Origin: Micrasema longulum
Lineage: Eukaryota; Arthropoda; Insecta; Trichoptera; Brachycentridae
Length of the DNA: 64,000 nt
Direction: 5' to 3'
Assembly (NCBI GenBank): GCA_022494885.1
Contig: JAGVSM010002391.1
Location: 87,659 to 151,658 of the forward strand
Made by a program: the position numbers and the translations under genes. Of the stretch, positions 46,718-58,900 are shown piece by piece (the stretch's first letter is position 1; each line of letters opens with the position of its first letter). The notes beneath the pieces were generated by a model. It was given only the letters and a program-made list of their open reading frames with translations, did not search any database and was not told where the DNA came from.

Positions 46718-47984
46718 TGGCGTGAAATTATTTCAGCGAAACGGTTTTTTTTTAAACTTATGACAAAGATTTTTTATCAAACAAAGTCTGTAAATATAAA
46801 CATAACACAATCAATATTATCGTATGCGTACCAAAATTATTGAATAATATTTCAGTCACGCTTGAAGACAAATTTATCAATTATGCATGTATGTTCTCAC
46901 TTAAAATAATTGGATTTCATATGAATAATATTAAAATACAAATTACTTAAATGACAGGCAGGCATTTTATATTTTGTAATAAAAATAAACTAAGTTATGA
47001 CCGCAAACGTTTTTTTTATACCCACCTAAAAATTACGTATTATTTTCCTTTATTTCATATCATATTTTGATAAATAGGACTACAATTATAATAATATTAT
47101 ATTGTTGACCCGTATCGACACCTCCTATGTATAACATCGTAACCCATAAAACGTGATCTTACACGAGAAGGATTTAAAAATAAACCTTATTTTACAGAAG
47201 GATTTAAAAATATTTTTGCCGAATGTAAATTTAAATACAAACTGATTATTTAAAAAAAATGGTTTGCATATTTATTTTTATATCTTATTTCATATTAGCT
47301 CACCAAAAACTTTAAGTTTTTCGCGGTTTTTGATAAAATGCACATACGACATTATCCTTCGTAAAAGACGTAAATTAAAATATTGTACGAATGACATAAC
47401 ATGCTATAATTTGTTTCGGGATTATTTGAAAAAATCATTGGATGTGTAACGTACGATAATTTCCGGGTCGGAATGTATACCCAGTTATGTCTAAAATTGA
47501 CATTTTGAAATGTACAAAAAATAAGTTTAACAGATTCCTCACATTCATTTAATTATAATTATTATGCTTGTTCATGTGATACAAATAACGATTAAGGTTC
47601 TTGACTTTTAATTTTATGTTAACTGGATTCTTAAAATATTTCTTTACGTTTTTTACGATTACAAAAAAAGCCCTAGAATTATTTGAATCGGCACAAAATC
47701 TAATTAACTTATTGACTAACTTAATAAACTTTACTTACTGCACACATATCGATTTTTTTATTTATTTAATCAAATACAAAAAATACTTTTCCCCGATACT
47801 GTGCAAAAAATACAACTGCAAGTTGGACTGATTATGCCTAACTAAAATTGACGTTTTACTGTACCGTTTAGCACACCCCAAAAATAAAACGATTTTGTTT
47901 TATTTTTTAAGAAAGAGTATCACAATGAAATTTTGTGTGTCGATACCTTTTCCGTTTTTCAAAATTATTTAACATATTTGCTAA
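46718..47984. other. GLDC-PAIP1 intergenic, left part
   Basis: Very AT-rich. Short frames only. No element or RNA gene recognised. Confidence 0.45.
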
Positions 47985-48053
47985 CCGCACGTCCGAAGAC
48001 GGTAAATAAAACTGAGCGCTTTTATAAGTTTTTTCATGGTCCCTGCTCACATA

Positions 48054-49076
48054 CGAGGGTTGTGTAAAAAATTAGATTCTCAATTTTTTTCAGGTTTAAG
48101 GCATTTTTTATTTGAACTGAAAAATACATAATTGGAAAGCTTAATTTCTTAAATATTTTTCAACATAATCACCAGATTTTTCAACACATTTTTGTTGGCG
48201 ACTAATCCACTTTTGGAATCCAGCTTCAAAAAAATCCACCGCCAGTCCGTGGAGGAATTTGGTGACCGCTTCCTGCACTCTTTCATTAGTCTCGAAACGT
48301 TGTCCACCCACGTGTTGCTTTAATTTTGGAAACAAGTGGAAGTCACTTGGTGCAAGATCAGAGCTGTAGAAAGCCTGTTCAACGAGATCCCAGCCGAAAT
48401 TTTCGATTAAATCCTTGGTTTGGCGAGAGACGTGCGGGCGCGCATTGTCGTGGTGCAGTCTAACGCCTTTTGTCAGTCTTCCTCTCCGGCGATTTTGGAT
48501 AGCTCTTCTGAGTTTTTTCAAGGTCTCACAATAATTTTCCAAATTTGTTGTGGTCCCTCGAGTCATAAACTCAACAAGCCGGACGCCCTTACGGTCCCAA
48601 ATGACAATAACCATCACTTTCCCTGCGGATAGCGTTTGCTTGAACTTCTTCAGTTTAGGCGATCCGGTATGGCGCCATTGTCGCGATTGTTGTTTTGTTT
48701 CCGGGGTGACGTAGTTACACCTCGTTTTATCCCCAGTAACAGTGGAGTCTAAGAAATCTTCGTTAAGTATAACTTAACTTCGTTAAGTATTTTAAGATTT
48801 GAGTATTTCTTCGAGAATGCGCCAAGTACGGCGCATTCTCGAAGAAACTCCTTGGCAAAAATCGGATTACTGCACGAATTTTGCACCTGGCGGTGACGGC
48901 GACCAGGAGTTCTATCGCGGATGGCTATCAGGCTAGCACTGAACATTGCAGCGAGTTTTACTAAGATGGAATCTAGAGTGGGGGAACCAGCGCACACAGT
49001 GGTGTTGCTGGATTTTGTTTAGCATTTTGCGCGACAAGTTTACACATTGGGAACTTTATTTTTTACACAACCGTCG
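48054..49076 (-). mobile_element. mariner element, internally rearranged
   Basis: Ends CGAGGGTTGTGTAAAAAAT (left) and, inverted, CGACGGTTGTGTAAAAAAT (right), each next to TA (48052-48053, 49077-49078). The - strand frame from about 48755 to 48141 holds the three mariner catalytic blocks: FLDSTVTGDKT, HHDNARPHVSRQTKD and SSDLAPSDFHLFPKL. The second and third D are 34 residues apart (DD34D). The N-terminal DNA-binding half is absent; in its place is an 18-bp perfect palindrome (48806-48847) and unrelated sequence. Not autonomous. Inserted into an older repeat. Confidence 0.88.
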
Positions 49077-49078
49077 TA

Positions 49079-49235
49079 TAAGAAACAATTTGTCGAAAAA
49101 TAAAATGATAGAGACACGTCGATAGTAAATATATATTGTGTGCAACAAATTCAGGGAGAAAATACGGGAACACTTTTGTGTGAAAAGAAGTCAGATCGCC
49201 TTTCCTCTTAAAAATATTAACCTCTGGACCTAACC
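49079..49235 (+). repeat. right half of the repeat split by the mariner
   Basis: GGGAGAAAATACGGGAACAC and GAAGTCAGATCGCCTTTCC match 17550-17600; the left half is at 47985-48053. Confidence 0.55.
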
Positions 49236-49746
49236 AGCTACTCGCATCGAAAGATATATGAAAAAAAAATTAGTTAAGTGGTGTTTTAATCTCATTTATT
49301 AATATTTTATGATTTATCTGACTACACACCCCTACCCAGAAATTATTTGATCCTCACAAACGATGTAAATAATCATAAGCGGGTTTCATTTTGGAAAAAA
49401 TATACTAATGTTGAGTAAATATCTCTTAATTAATGGAATTACGTTAGGAAAAGTATGTTTGTGGATAGTAAATCATGAATACAAACAAAATAGGTACCAA
49501 CTTACCAACTTTTTTTTATACTTTGTGCACTCCAGCCAGAAACAAGACGGAAAAAATAGCCATAAAAAAGAAGAAAAAGAAGAATGTTATGGTAAATGGT
49601 AACTAGTAACACTGAAATCGATTTACGTCTCATAAATAAATATGGCGTTTTATTTTAGTTCTTCGTGAATTGTTTTTAGTGAATTATTGTATTGATATTA
49701 ATGTGTTATCGTGAAAATCTTTAGATTACTTGTTTAGTCCACCTTG

Positions 49747-49806
49747 ATGGAAATTAAATCAGAAACTGTGGACAGTATTTTTGGTAAAATATTTTTATTG
49801 GGGTAG
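49747..49806 (+). promoter_or_regulatory. upstream ORF of PAIP1
   Basis: ATG GAA ATT opens a 19-codon frame ending TAG two bases before the main ATG. The -3 base is T, a weak context, while the main ATG has A at -3. The TTTTATTGGGGTAG just before the ATG could also be a splice acceptor, in which case the uORF would not be in the mRNA. Confidence 0.35.
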
Positions 49807-49808
49807 AA

Positions 49809-49935
49809 ATGATCAACGGCGATTTGACAGGATCCCGTGGAAGAGGTCGGGGAAACTGGAATCAACCCAGTAATCCACCCAGGGAACTTCGTAGGCCCCA
49901 CGGTACCAATGCAAACGAAAATCCTGAAAGCGGAG
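49809..49935 (+). CDS. PAIP1: PAIP1 exon 1
   Basis: Starts MINGDLTGSRGRGRGNWNQP. Donor GTAAAA after one base of a Glu codon. The ATG is the only one in frame and has A at -3. Confidence 0.85.
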
Positions 49936-52900
49936 GTAAAAAGATTTTGTATATATTTGTTTTCTGTAAATAAACACCTACATACGTGTCATTCGGTAAC
50001 GTTTTTCGCACGTTTTTAGTAATAATATGTGTCTACGCGAGTATTGCTTCATTAAAAACAATTTAGAATGTAAGTCGAGCGAAGACCCAAAAAATATCGA
50101 AATGTGGTTGATTATAATTATCTCAACATTATGAGTTGTTTCTGTATTATCCTTACGTCGGAGGTTATTTTTTACAGAGGAAAAACCTAAATCAACGCTT
50201 TCCGCCGAAGCTAAAGAATGGTTTCCGCCGAACTATGTTGCACCACCGTCCCAGAACCAGAACTCCTATCCTCGTCAAGGAACTATGGTCTACCATAATA
50301 ACCAGAGTAACTACCCGCACACGGATAATAGTTTCTACGCCGCTCAAGGAGGGAACAATTACCAGAGGGGCTTCGACCAGTACCACTACCGGGCTCCGCG
50401 ATACTCGGCCCAGGAGCGTATAAGACACATTCCACAGCAAAATGAATATGACCTACAGGTAATTATTTATCTATTAAAGCGAACAACAGAACACATGGTC
50501 TCTTTATGTGTTGAAAACTCACATGGTTGATAAAGATAGTGAAATTCCTTCCTTGGTGCAGGCTGTGTTTGAACATTTAATTTTGTATTCTGCATAATAG
50601 CACATTAGTAACGATTAAAGGAAACCAAAGTAATTTCATTGTTTCTCTACTTAAAATTTAACCTTAAAATATTCCAATCAGTTTATACATAATTTAACTT
50701 TGTTTAAAATCACTCATAATATTAAGACAATCCAGTTTTCAAAACACAACTATTTCTTTGTCACGGTCATCTTATGCTGTGTGCTTAAACCATCCATCAT
50801 AAATATTTTTAAAAATATTTTAAACTAAATTAATCCACATACTTAATTCTAAGAAATGCAAAATTTGTGCTTGAAATATTAAATTATGTTTTTAATTGCC
50901 TTTTGAAGTACTTAAATTAGTCTCCTCTGAGTGGTGATTAATTATTTTCCATTTTTCAAATATATCTGTGGCTTTGATCTATCGGATTGCATTTTTATTT
51001 TGCCAACATTTTATGGAGGGTTGCTGTCAATTTTTAAAAATATGTAGTTAATTATTTTATGTACTCGTGCATATTTATATGGTAATGTTTTTTATTGATA
51101 TTCATTATATACACGTCAAACAGTTCATTATAATGCAACAAAATGACTGAAAAATTACTCTCCTGGAATATTGCAATTTACAACATTAGCCTTTTTATAT
51201 CCAAGCCAAATAATATTATAATAGTGGTCATTTTGATTTAAGTTTTTTTTTTTTAATTAGTTACAGCATTAATTATATATTTCAACATAGTTTATCCATG
51301 ATATTTCCTTAAATTTAGTTCAGCAATAATAATAATAATAATAATTGTGGATAACTTATATAGCGCCATTTTTGTAATATAATACCTCAAGGGCGCTTTA
51401 CATAGTGATTCTATTGTTAAATAAATTTAATTGAAGCTTTTAAATTTGTATTTATTTATTTATTTATTGTGGATAACTTATATAGCGCCATTTTCGTAAT
51501 AAAATACCTCAAGGGCGCTTTACATGGTGATTCTACTGTTAAGTTAATTTAATTGAAGCTTTAAGTTTGTAATTTGATTAAAATAATTTATTTTGTTGTC
51601 ACGTGCTACGGATTTATTCAAACGATTTAGAGAACAAGTGGGTTTTAAGTTTTTTCCGAAACATCACTTCACTTTCACAGCCTCGCACCTCTGCTGGGAG
51701 AGCATTCCATGCCATAGGGCCTGCGACCGCAAATGCGCGCTTACCAAATTTAGTGCGCTGTTTGCGTAGAGGTATAATAACTTTTCCTCTCGCCGTAGAC
51801 GTAGCTGATCTAAGCGTGAGACGTCTGTCAGCTAGTTCATCTGGAATGCATAGTTCCCTTAGATATTCCGGAGCCGAGTTGTGCAGTGACTTATACATAA
51901 GCCAACAGAGTTTGTATTCGACCCTCTGTGGAAAACGTAGCCAGTGTAGTTCCCGAAGTAGTGGAGCAATATATTTCTTGATTGATCGAATTGTTTGATA
52001 CATTACAATATACCTACCTACTTGCATTTGGCTGAATTTCAAACTGTTTTTAGTAAACATAAATTTATAAACAACTAAAACGACAATCAGCCCCTACATC
52101 CAAACAGCCATCAAGAAGTATTATTTGTTTGTTGGTAATGATATTCTGCTTCAAATCATATTTATTTTGGATTATTAGTATTGTGACTGAAGTTGAAATT
52201 ATAGAGTTGATTTTTCACATACAGGATAGCATCGCACAACTGATAAGTGTGATGTGTGAAGTAACATTCAGTCCGGGAAGATTTGCCATCTTATCTGGTC
52301 CTTTAGTGGACCAATTCTCGGAGACGTTAGATGACCTGCAGCAAACTCAGCCATTAGTTGATGCCATTGTTAATCAGGTATTCTAATTGTTTATTATATT
52401 GTTATCAACTGATCGAGGGTCAACTCTTCAGTAATTTAATTATGCCCACATAGAAGGGTATACGTGTTTTTTTTTTCAATTTAATAAAACAATAAAATTT
52501 CACAAATTTTGATCTTTCAACATTTCCTCTTAAAATTCTATCCTTGTAGCATAATCAGTAGACAGCAGTTTTTGTACTCTTTGTATGTTATGCGGGTGCT
52601 TTCGACGTCTTCGATACACTATTATTTGATAAAATATGAGAATTTAATGATAGATAGAACTACTTGTGTTTTTTTTTCTCCAATAACATTTAAGAATGTA
52701 TGAATATAATATTAAGATATTCAACAAATGAAAAAAAAAACATTTTAAAAAGTTAATATTTATCCCAAAAAAAAAAACGACAACATTGGCTTAAATCCGC
52801 TTAAAAAAACAATAAAAAAATTGTATCTCAGAAACGGTTCACTACTTATTAAACACATTTGCCTTTTTTTTACAGCCCTTGGGGTTTTTTAACCCCCTAC

Positions 52901-55900
52901 ATTTTTTATACACCATTTTACTTGAAATAAAACTGTTTTTTGTTTGTTTACGTTTTTATGGTAAATACTACCAATTTGATTACAATATTTTGAGTTTGTC
53001 CAAACTTTTGTAGTCATGAACTGGATTCAACCCCCAAGGGAACTGTTAACATTAATACATTACAACAGATATGAAGAACATTTTGGAAAAGGGAATATAG
53101 AAGTCTTGGCATATATAATTTATGACCTATCATTGGCTGGTTCAAGTGGTCACTGCACACTGCATAACATTCACCATTATGCTTATGTTTGAACATCTAT
53201 ATTTTTTCAATTCTTCCCCTCCGTCCGTTGATGTGTGTGACTTCACACAAAGAGCTGAAACCTTTAGATGCCTAGACTTCTATATTCCCTTTTCTAAAAT
53301 GTTCTTCATATCTGTTGTATTATGTTAACAATTCAATTACATAAGGATTGTGAAAATAGTAATAATTTTGACGATTTATTCAACACCTACAATTCTGCAA
53401 ACACCGTACGGGTATTAAATTGTATTAATAAAATTATTGTTTTTGTTACAGCATAAATAAATAATTAAACTTTATGATTGTGGTAAATGTCATGTATTTA
53501 TGTTTATTTTCCCCTCGTATTGTAATTTGATTTTGATGCACATGTTTTTTATAATAATCTAACATTAATATTTTAATACATGAGATTTGAACATGCTGTA
53601 TCATAATAATTTTTGCACAAACCTAATTAATTAGCTCACATGTTTGATTTAAATATATATATATATTTACAAACTACATACATTTTGTTGTGAATAGAGT
53701 AAATGCCAATTTGAATAATATTTGATTGAATGTTGTCTTCTAGGCTATTGGAGAAGCAAATTTCCGTTACAACGGAGCTAGACTTTGCACAATGTTTGAT
53801 AGTGTTGAGCCACGACCACATGCACCCTCAGTATTTAGAACCTGTCTTTTAGAAAGGTATTTATTGATCAGTTTATCTCATTATACAACTGTTTTTGTTT
53901 CAATTAATAAATACAATCTTTTAAAAAATATACCTGGTTGAGTTAAACGTCCTATTTAGACTCATATTGTCAATCCCTAGAAAAAATCAATTATTCTGGT
54001 TTTTGCATTTTATTTTTCAAAAATAATCATGTATACTTAATTCATTACATTAATTAATGTTTCCAGATTGTAAATTATTTTGTATTTTACAAATTAGTGT
54101 ATTTATTTTAATGGAAATCCTGCTTCAAGTGTTAGCGTTTGTATTATGTATTTATAAAATAAACGTTTAAACACTAGGCACTGTTCATCTATTATAAAAA
54201 AAATCTTTTTTGAAATTTGAAGTACACATTACATATCTTACATACTATTTAATTTTGTCAGATGTTGCGAATTGATCTGGTCCAACAATAAAAATAACAA
54301 TGCTTTTTTTCCCAGATGTGCTGCTGAAGAATCGAAAATAGTTGCTGGTGGTGATTCTGAAGACAATATATGTGGTTTTGCAATGTTTTTAGCGGAGCTT
54401 TATATGCAGTTGGATGATCCACAGGTATTGTTTTCAGATTTTTAGAAGTATGATGCACAATTCTAAATCAATATATATAAACTTCCTCATTTCTGACTAG
54501 AATTTATTATTCCACGATAGTTTTCCACTTTGAAAATGTTTGCAGTATGACTATTGTTTTTAACTTTATTTTTTTTGTGTTAATTTCTTGTTTTTTTCAT
54601 TTGTATTTTTTTTTTTTAGTTTGGTGCGATCTGATCTGTTTATAAATTTTAATGAATAAAAAAAAAATTAATTAAAAAAAAACTCAAACCCCTCAAAGAT
54701 TTGTCTAAAGTACAATATTTTTTAGTTTTTGCATCGGACCAAGTGTTTGAGCATAATAAATAGTTGCCTTTGTTGGGACGATGATTACATAAATGTAATA
54801 TTTATGTTTTATTTGCATTAATAAAAAATAAAATATTATTGTTTATTATTTTTCAAATAAAATAATTCAAAACAAAATTAAAGAATCATATAAACACGTT
54901 CTATCACAATTTCTATGATTCATCGATTCTTTTAATAAAATATGTATTTTTTAAATTATAAAATCTTCAAAAAAATACTGTAATATAAATAAAATAAAAA
55001 TTGTGTAACAAACTTTCTCTCTAAACACGTGCATCTTTCTTTCTCTATTAGAGAGGTAGAAACATTAACCACGAAGATTCTTTGATATGCTCTACCCCTG
55101 ACCTATTTCAAAGTGAATGAGAAAAAGTTCTGATACTTATTTTTCAACATAGTCCCCCTGGACTTGTATGCACTTCTTCCACTGATAGTCTAACATTTCT
55201 ATGGCTTCCTGGTAGAACACTTGTCCCATCCCGTCGACCACTCATCCACACAGCACATGACCTCATTGTCATCCAAAAATTTCTTTCCATTCAAATGTTC
55301 CTCTAGTTTTGGGAATAGCCGGTGGTCACTGGGAGCTAGATCAGGCGAAAATTGTTGGGTTTCAACCAATTCAAACTCAGCTTTGTGAATAGGCGCCATT
55401 GGCAATGACGCCTTGTGTGCTGAGTATTGTCCCGATGAAACAGCACCCCCCTTTCCCAGCTTTCTCCTCCTTTTTTCTTTTATCGCCTCTCGTGATTTCA
55501 GTATCAGCTTAGCGTAATAGGAACCTTTTACCGTGGCTCCCTTTGAGAGGTAGCCTTTAAGCAAACACCCTGCACCATTCCGAAAAACGAAAAACTGAGG
55601 TCATGACCTTGCCGGATTATGTTTGGACCCGAAACTTGCAGGGCGGTGGAGATCCCCAGTTTCTATATACATCAAATCGACTGTTCAACTCAAAGTAGGT
55701 CAAGAGTGGAGCATATCAATCAACCCCCGTATATCATATAAAAACATTATAAATCGTCGATGATGGTTTTCTTTAATAAATATTTTTTTATTGATAACAA
55801 AAAGAAAATATAATTTTATTTTTAAAAAATATTTTAGTATATTTTATTGAAACTAAATTGTACAATCTCGATGAGAAATAAAAAATATACTTAAGAAAGA

Positions 55901-58900
55901 ATGTTCACCTACAGATAATGCCGGCACAATGACAATATCTATATGTAAAAAAAAGTCAATCGTTTTTGATAAAATATTTTTTTTTTTAATACAATTTTGC
56001 CTTTATCAATATTTGCGCTAAATTTCCTTACACCCGATGTATGTTTTATGTAAGAATATGTTTTCAGGGAGGACGTATTAAAGCTTTGGCGGAAAGTCTT
56101 TGTAATGTATTAAAGCATTTACTCACAACACCTAATAACCAGAGTACTAAAGCAGTTTGTCAGATACTCAAGGTATGTTTTCAATACATCTGTGTTTATT
56201 TTATGCATACATTAATGAATATTAGCTCTGCCAATGTATTATTGTTTAAATAAGGATAGAAATATGTTTAAATTATAAATATGTTATTTAAATTAATTAG
56301 AAATCGTACCAAGAAATTGATTCAACAATGTTACGCAAAGTATATAGAAAATATTCGAGAAAATTCAACAGGGAACACAGGTAGCATATTTTAGTTTTTT
56401 AACAGCCGTTCTAAAGTTCCATCGGGTTTACTCGATAAAACGTATAGCTAAGTCTCAACAGATTCCGGAATTGTAAAAAAAATTGCAACCGGCGTAAGAG
56501 AAATTAGCGCACTGTTTACTGATTACTTCAAATCTGTATACAATGTAATTCTTTTACATTTTCGCAGCAGGATATTATGGGATTTTAAGTATGGTAGAGT
56601 CTCTCTCTTATCGTCTCGTATTCTCAAAAAATGCATTTCATTGAATATCAGGAAGGGTGCTGGGCCAGATGGTCTGCCTCCTCTTTTTATAAAAAATTGC
56701 TTCGAAACTTCAAATAAAAAACCAAATATATTGTTTGAAAAAATATAAAAATATTTTTAGTGAAATCATTGAAAATCATTTGTTCCTAGCTTACTTGGAA
56801 TTCAGTTCTATAGTATGGTCTAATTATAACATTAATATAATGTGGGTTTTTTTTATTTTTATTTCTTCGTTTTTCCTTACAATAACAAAAATACACTTTA
56901 GAAAAATACATCTTAAAATTAAGCTATAACATAAATTGGAAAAAATGCCCACAAAGACTTCAGTGTCTGAGCGTGGGCCATTCCTTTTTACTAATAAGTT
57001 TATAGAATATAAATATGGTATGACATGAGCATGAAAAGAAAAGAAAACTAAAAGAAAAACATTGCATCGGTTCAATGTAAATTTTTAACATCGATAATAT
57101 TTAGAAATGGATTAAACACTTATAATTAACTACTGTCTAGAATACTTTCTCTTATTTCGGTTTAAAGTACATAAGAGTTTTGGCTGATTTATTATTCTTG
57201 CCCAAAACAATATCTAACTATATAGATGCCCATGATATCCTTGCTCAGATTAACCTTAATATACCTCGCCGTAACCTGCGTACCAATGCTGTTTTTGCTG
57301 TGAGAAATTTTAGAACCAACTTCATTTTGAAAACACTTTTTAATTTTTATCTTCAAGCCCTGTAAATGTCTAGACTTCCATATTCCCTTCTCAAAAATGG
57401 TTTCCCCCCTCTGTTGCAATAATTTAGATTTATAGAAGCAGTTTTACTAAACCAAACCATGTTTATTTTTCATATATTGTGACTTTTTTCTAACAAATTG
57501 AGCGCTAAAATCGATTGACACAATTGTGTGATATATATAACTTTTTTATGCTGAAATTATAGCATAAAATCGCTTGTTAGTTCATTTAAATTAGGTACCT
57601 ATTTGTGAATTACTGTGTTGGAGGTAGGTACCTTTTACCTATGTACCTAGTACCAACTGATTGCTTCCCTAATCGAAAACTGTGTTATTCTGCTGAATTT
57701 TTACTTGTGATAAAAACGCTTAACTACTCAGTAATGTAAAGGAGTAAATATATTCATGAATATTAAAGTGATATAAAAACTGATGAAAAATGTTGTTACA
57801 GGTTTACAATGATTCGAAATAAGCAATAATAACTTTTATGCGTTGTTTGGTGAACTAACGTTACTTAGGAAGAAATATTTTAAAATGTATTCGTTTTTGT
57901 CATTATTCAAAAAGTAAAATTGTTTTATTTCAACACAAGTAACGATAATTGAATGTAAGAAAAAATGTTTACCCTGAATATTTAATAATATTATAATAAA
58001 GGTTTTCAATCACTTAGCGGAAACCGGAATATCTGAGCGCTTGTTTGTCAGCAAGGAAGGTTGGGGTTGGGGTTTGAGTCCTTGCCATAACCACCTTTGT
58101 TTTGCAATTACATACATATTTTTACAGTGGATAAGTATTTTTTTCAATAAAATATTTGTGTTAAGTTGGAAAATATTTTAACTGTGCTTTTAATGACTAC
58201 AAGCACCATCCATGTTATGGATTTTTGGAGCCCATTGCAAGTAAAGTGAACTAACTGGCATTTCAAATGTAAAGTAAACTCATTTCTGTAATCAGTATAA
58301 TTACTGGTTCTTTATGTGCAAAACATCTATGCTAATTAAAAATCTCAAAACAGTTTGATTACAGAAGTTTCACCATTTTGTCAGTTCCTCGACTTCAACC
58401 GTAATGGTCTCATATTGCCTTCTCAGGAATGTTCTCCATGTCTGCTGTAATATCTCTCAGCGGAATTAAATGTTGAAATTTGCCAATATTTCCAGCTTTC
58501 GGGTCTGGCCCTGGATGCGGACTGTGCGTCGCGTGTGGAGGAGCTGTGCGTGGCGCTGGCGGCGTGCGAGCGTGCTGGTGTGCAGACTTTCCTGGTGCAG
58601 ACAGTCCTGAACTTGCGGCGCGACCGCTGGGGATCCGCTCGCTTCGCCGAGATGGCCGACAGTGAACCGCAGCCTCCCCCGTCCCGCCATGGTAACACTC
58701 AACATACGTACGCCGGTGTGCAGACCCTCCTGACGCAGACCGCTGGAGATAACCTCTCTTCGCCAAGATGTCGGACAGTGGTGGACTCTATCCGCCCGGA
58801 CACTGACAAAATATTAAAACTAAAATTGTTATTTACATATTATTGTGTTGACAAAAATAAGAAACATTCTTTTCCCTCTCTTTAGCGATTTACGCTGTGT

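Noticed and set aside
48749..48997. Separate gene in the mariner
   Set aside because: The frame spans the palindrome and rearranged element sequence; no family signature.
50192..50440. Reverse-strand ORF over PAIP1 exon 2
   Set aside because: It mirrors the exon; no family similarity.
53014..53328. Short ORFs on both strands in PAIP1 intron 3
   Set aside because: They lie on the arms of the MITE and have no protein similarity.
58423..58766. Reverse-strand ORFs over PAIP1 exon 7
   Set aside because: High GC suppresses stops on the opposite strand; the + strand exon explains the sequence.
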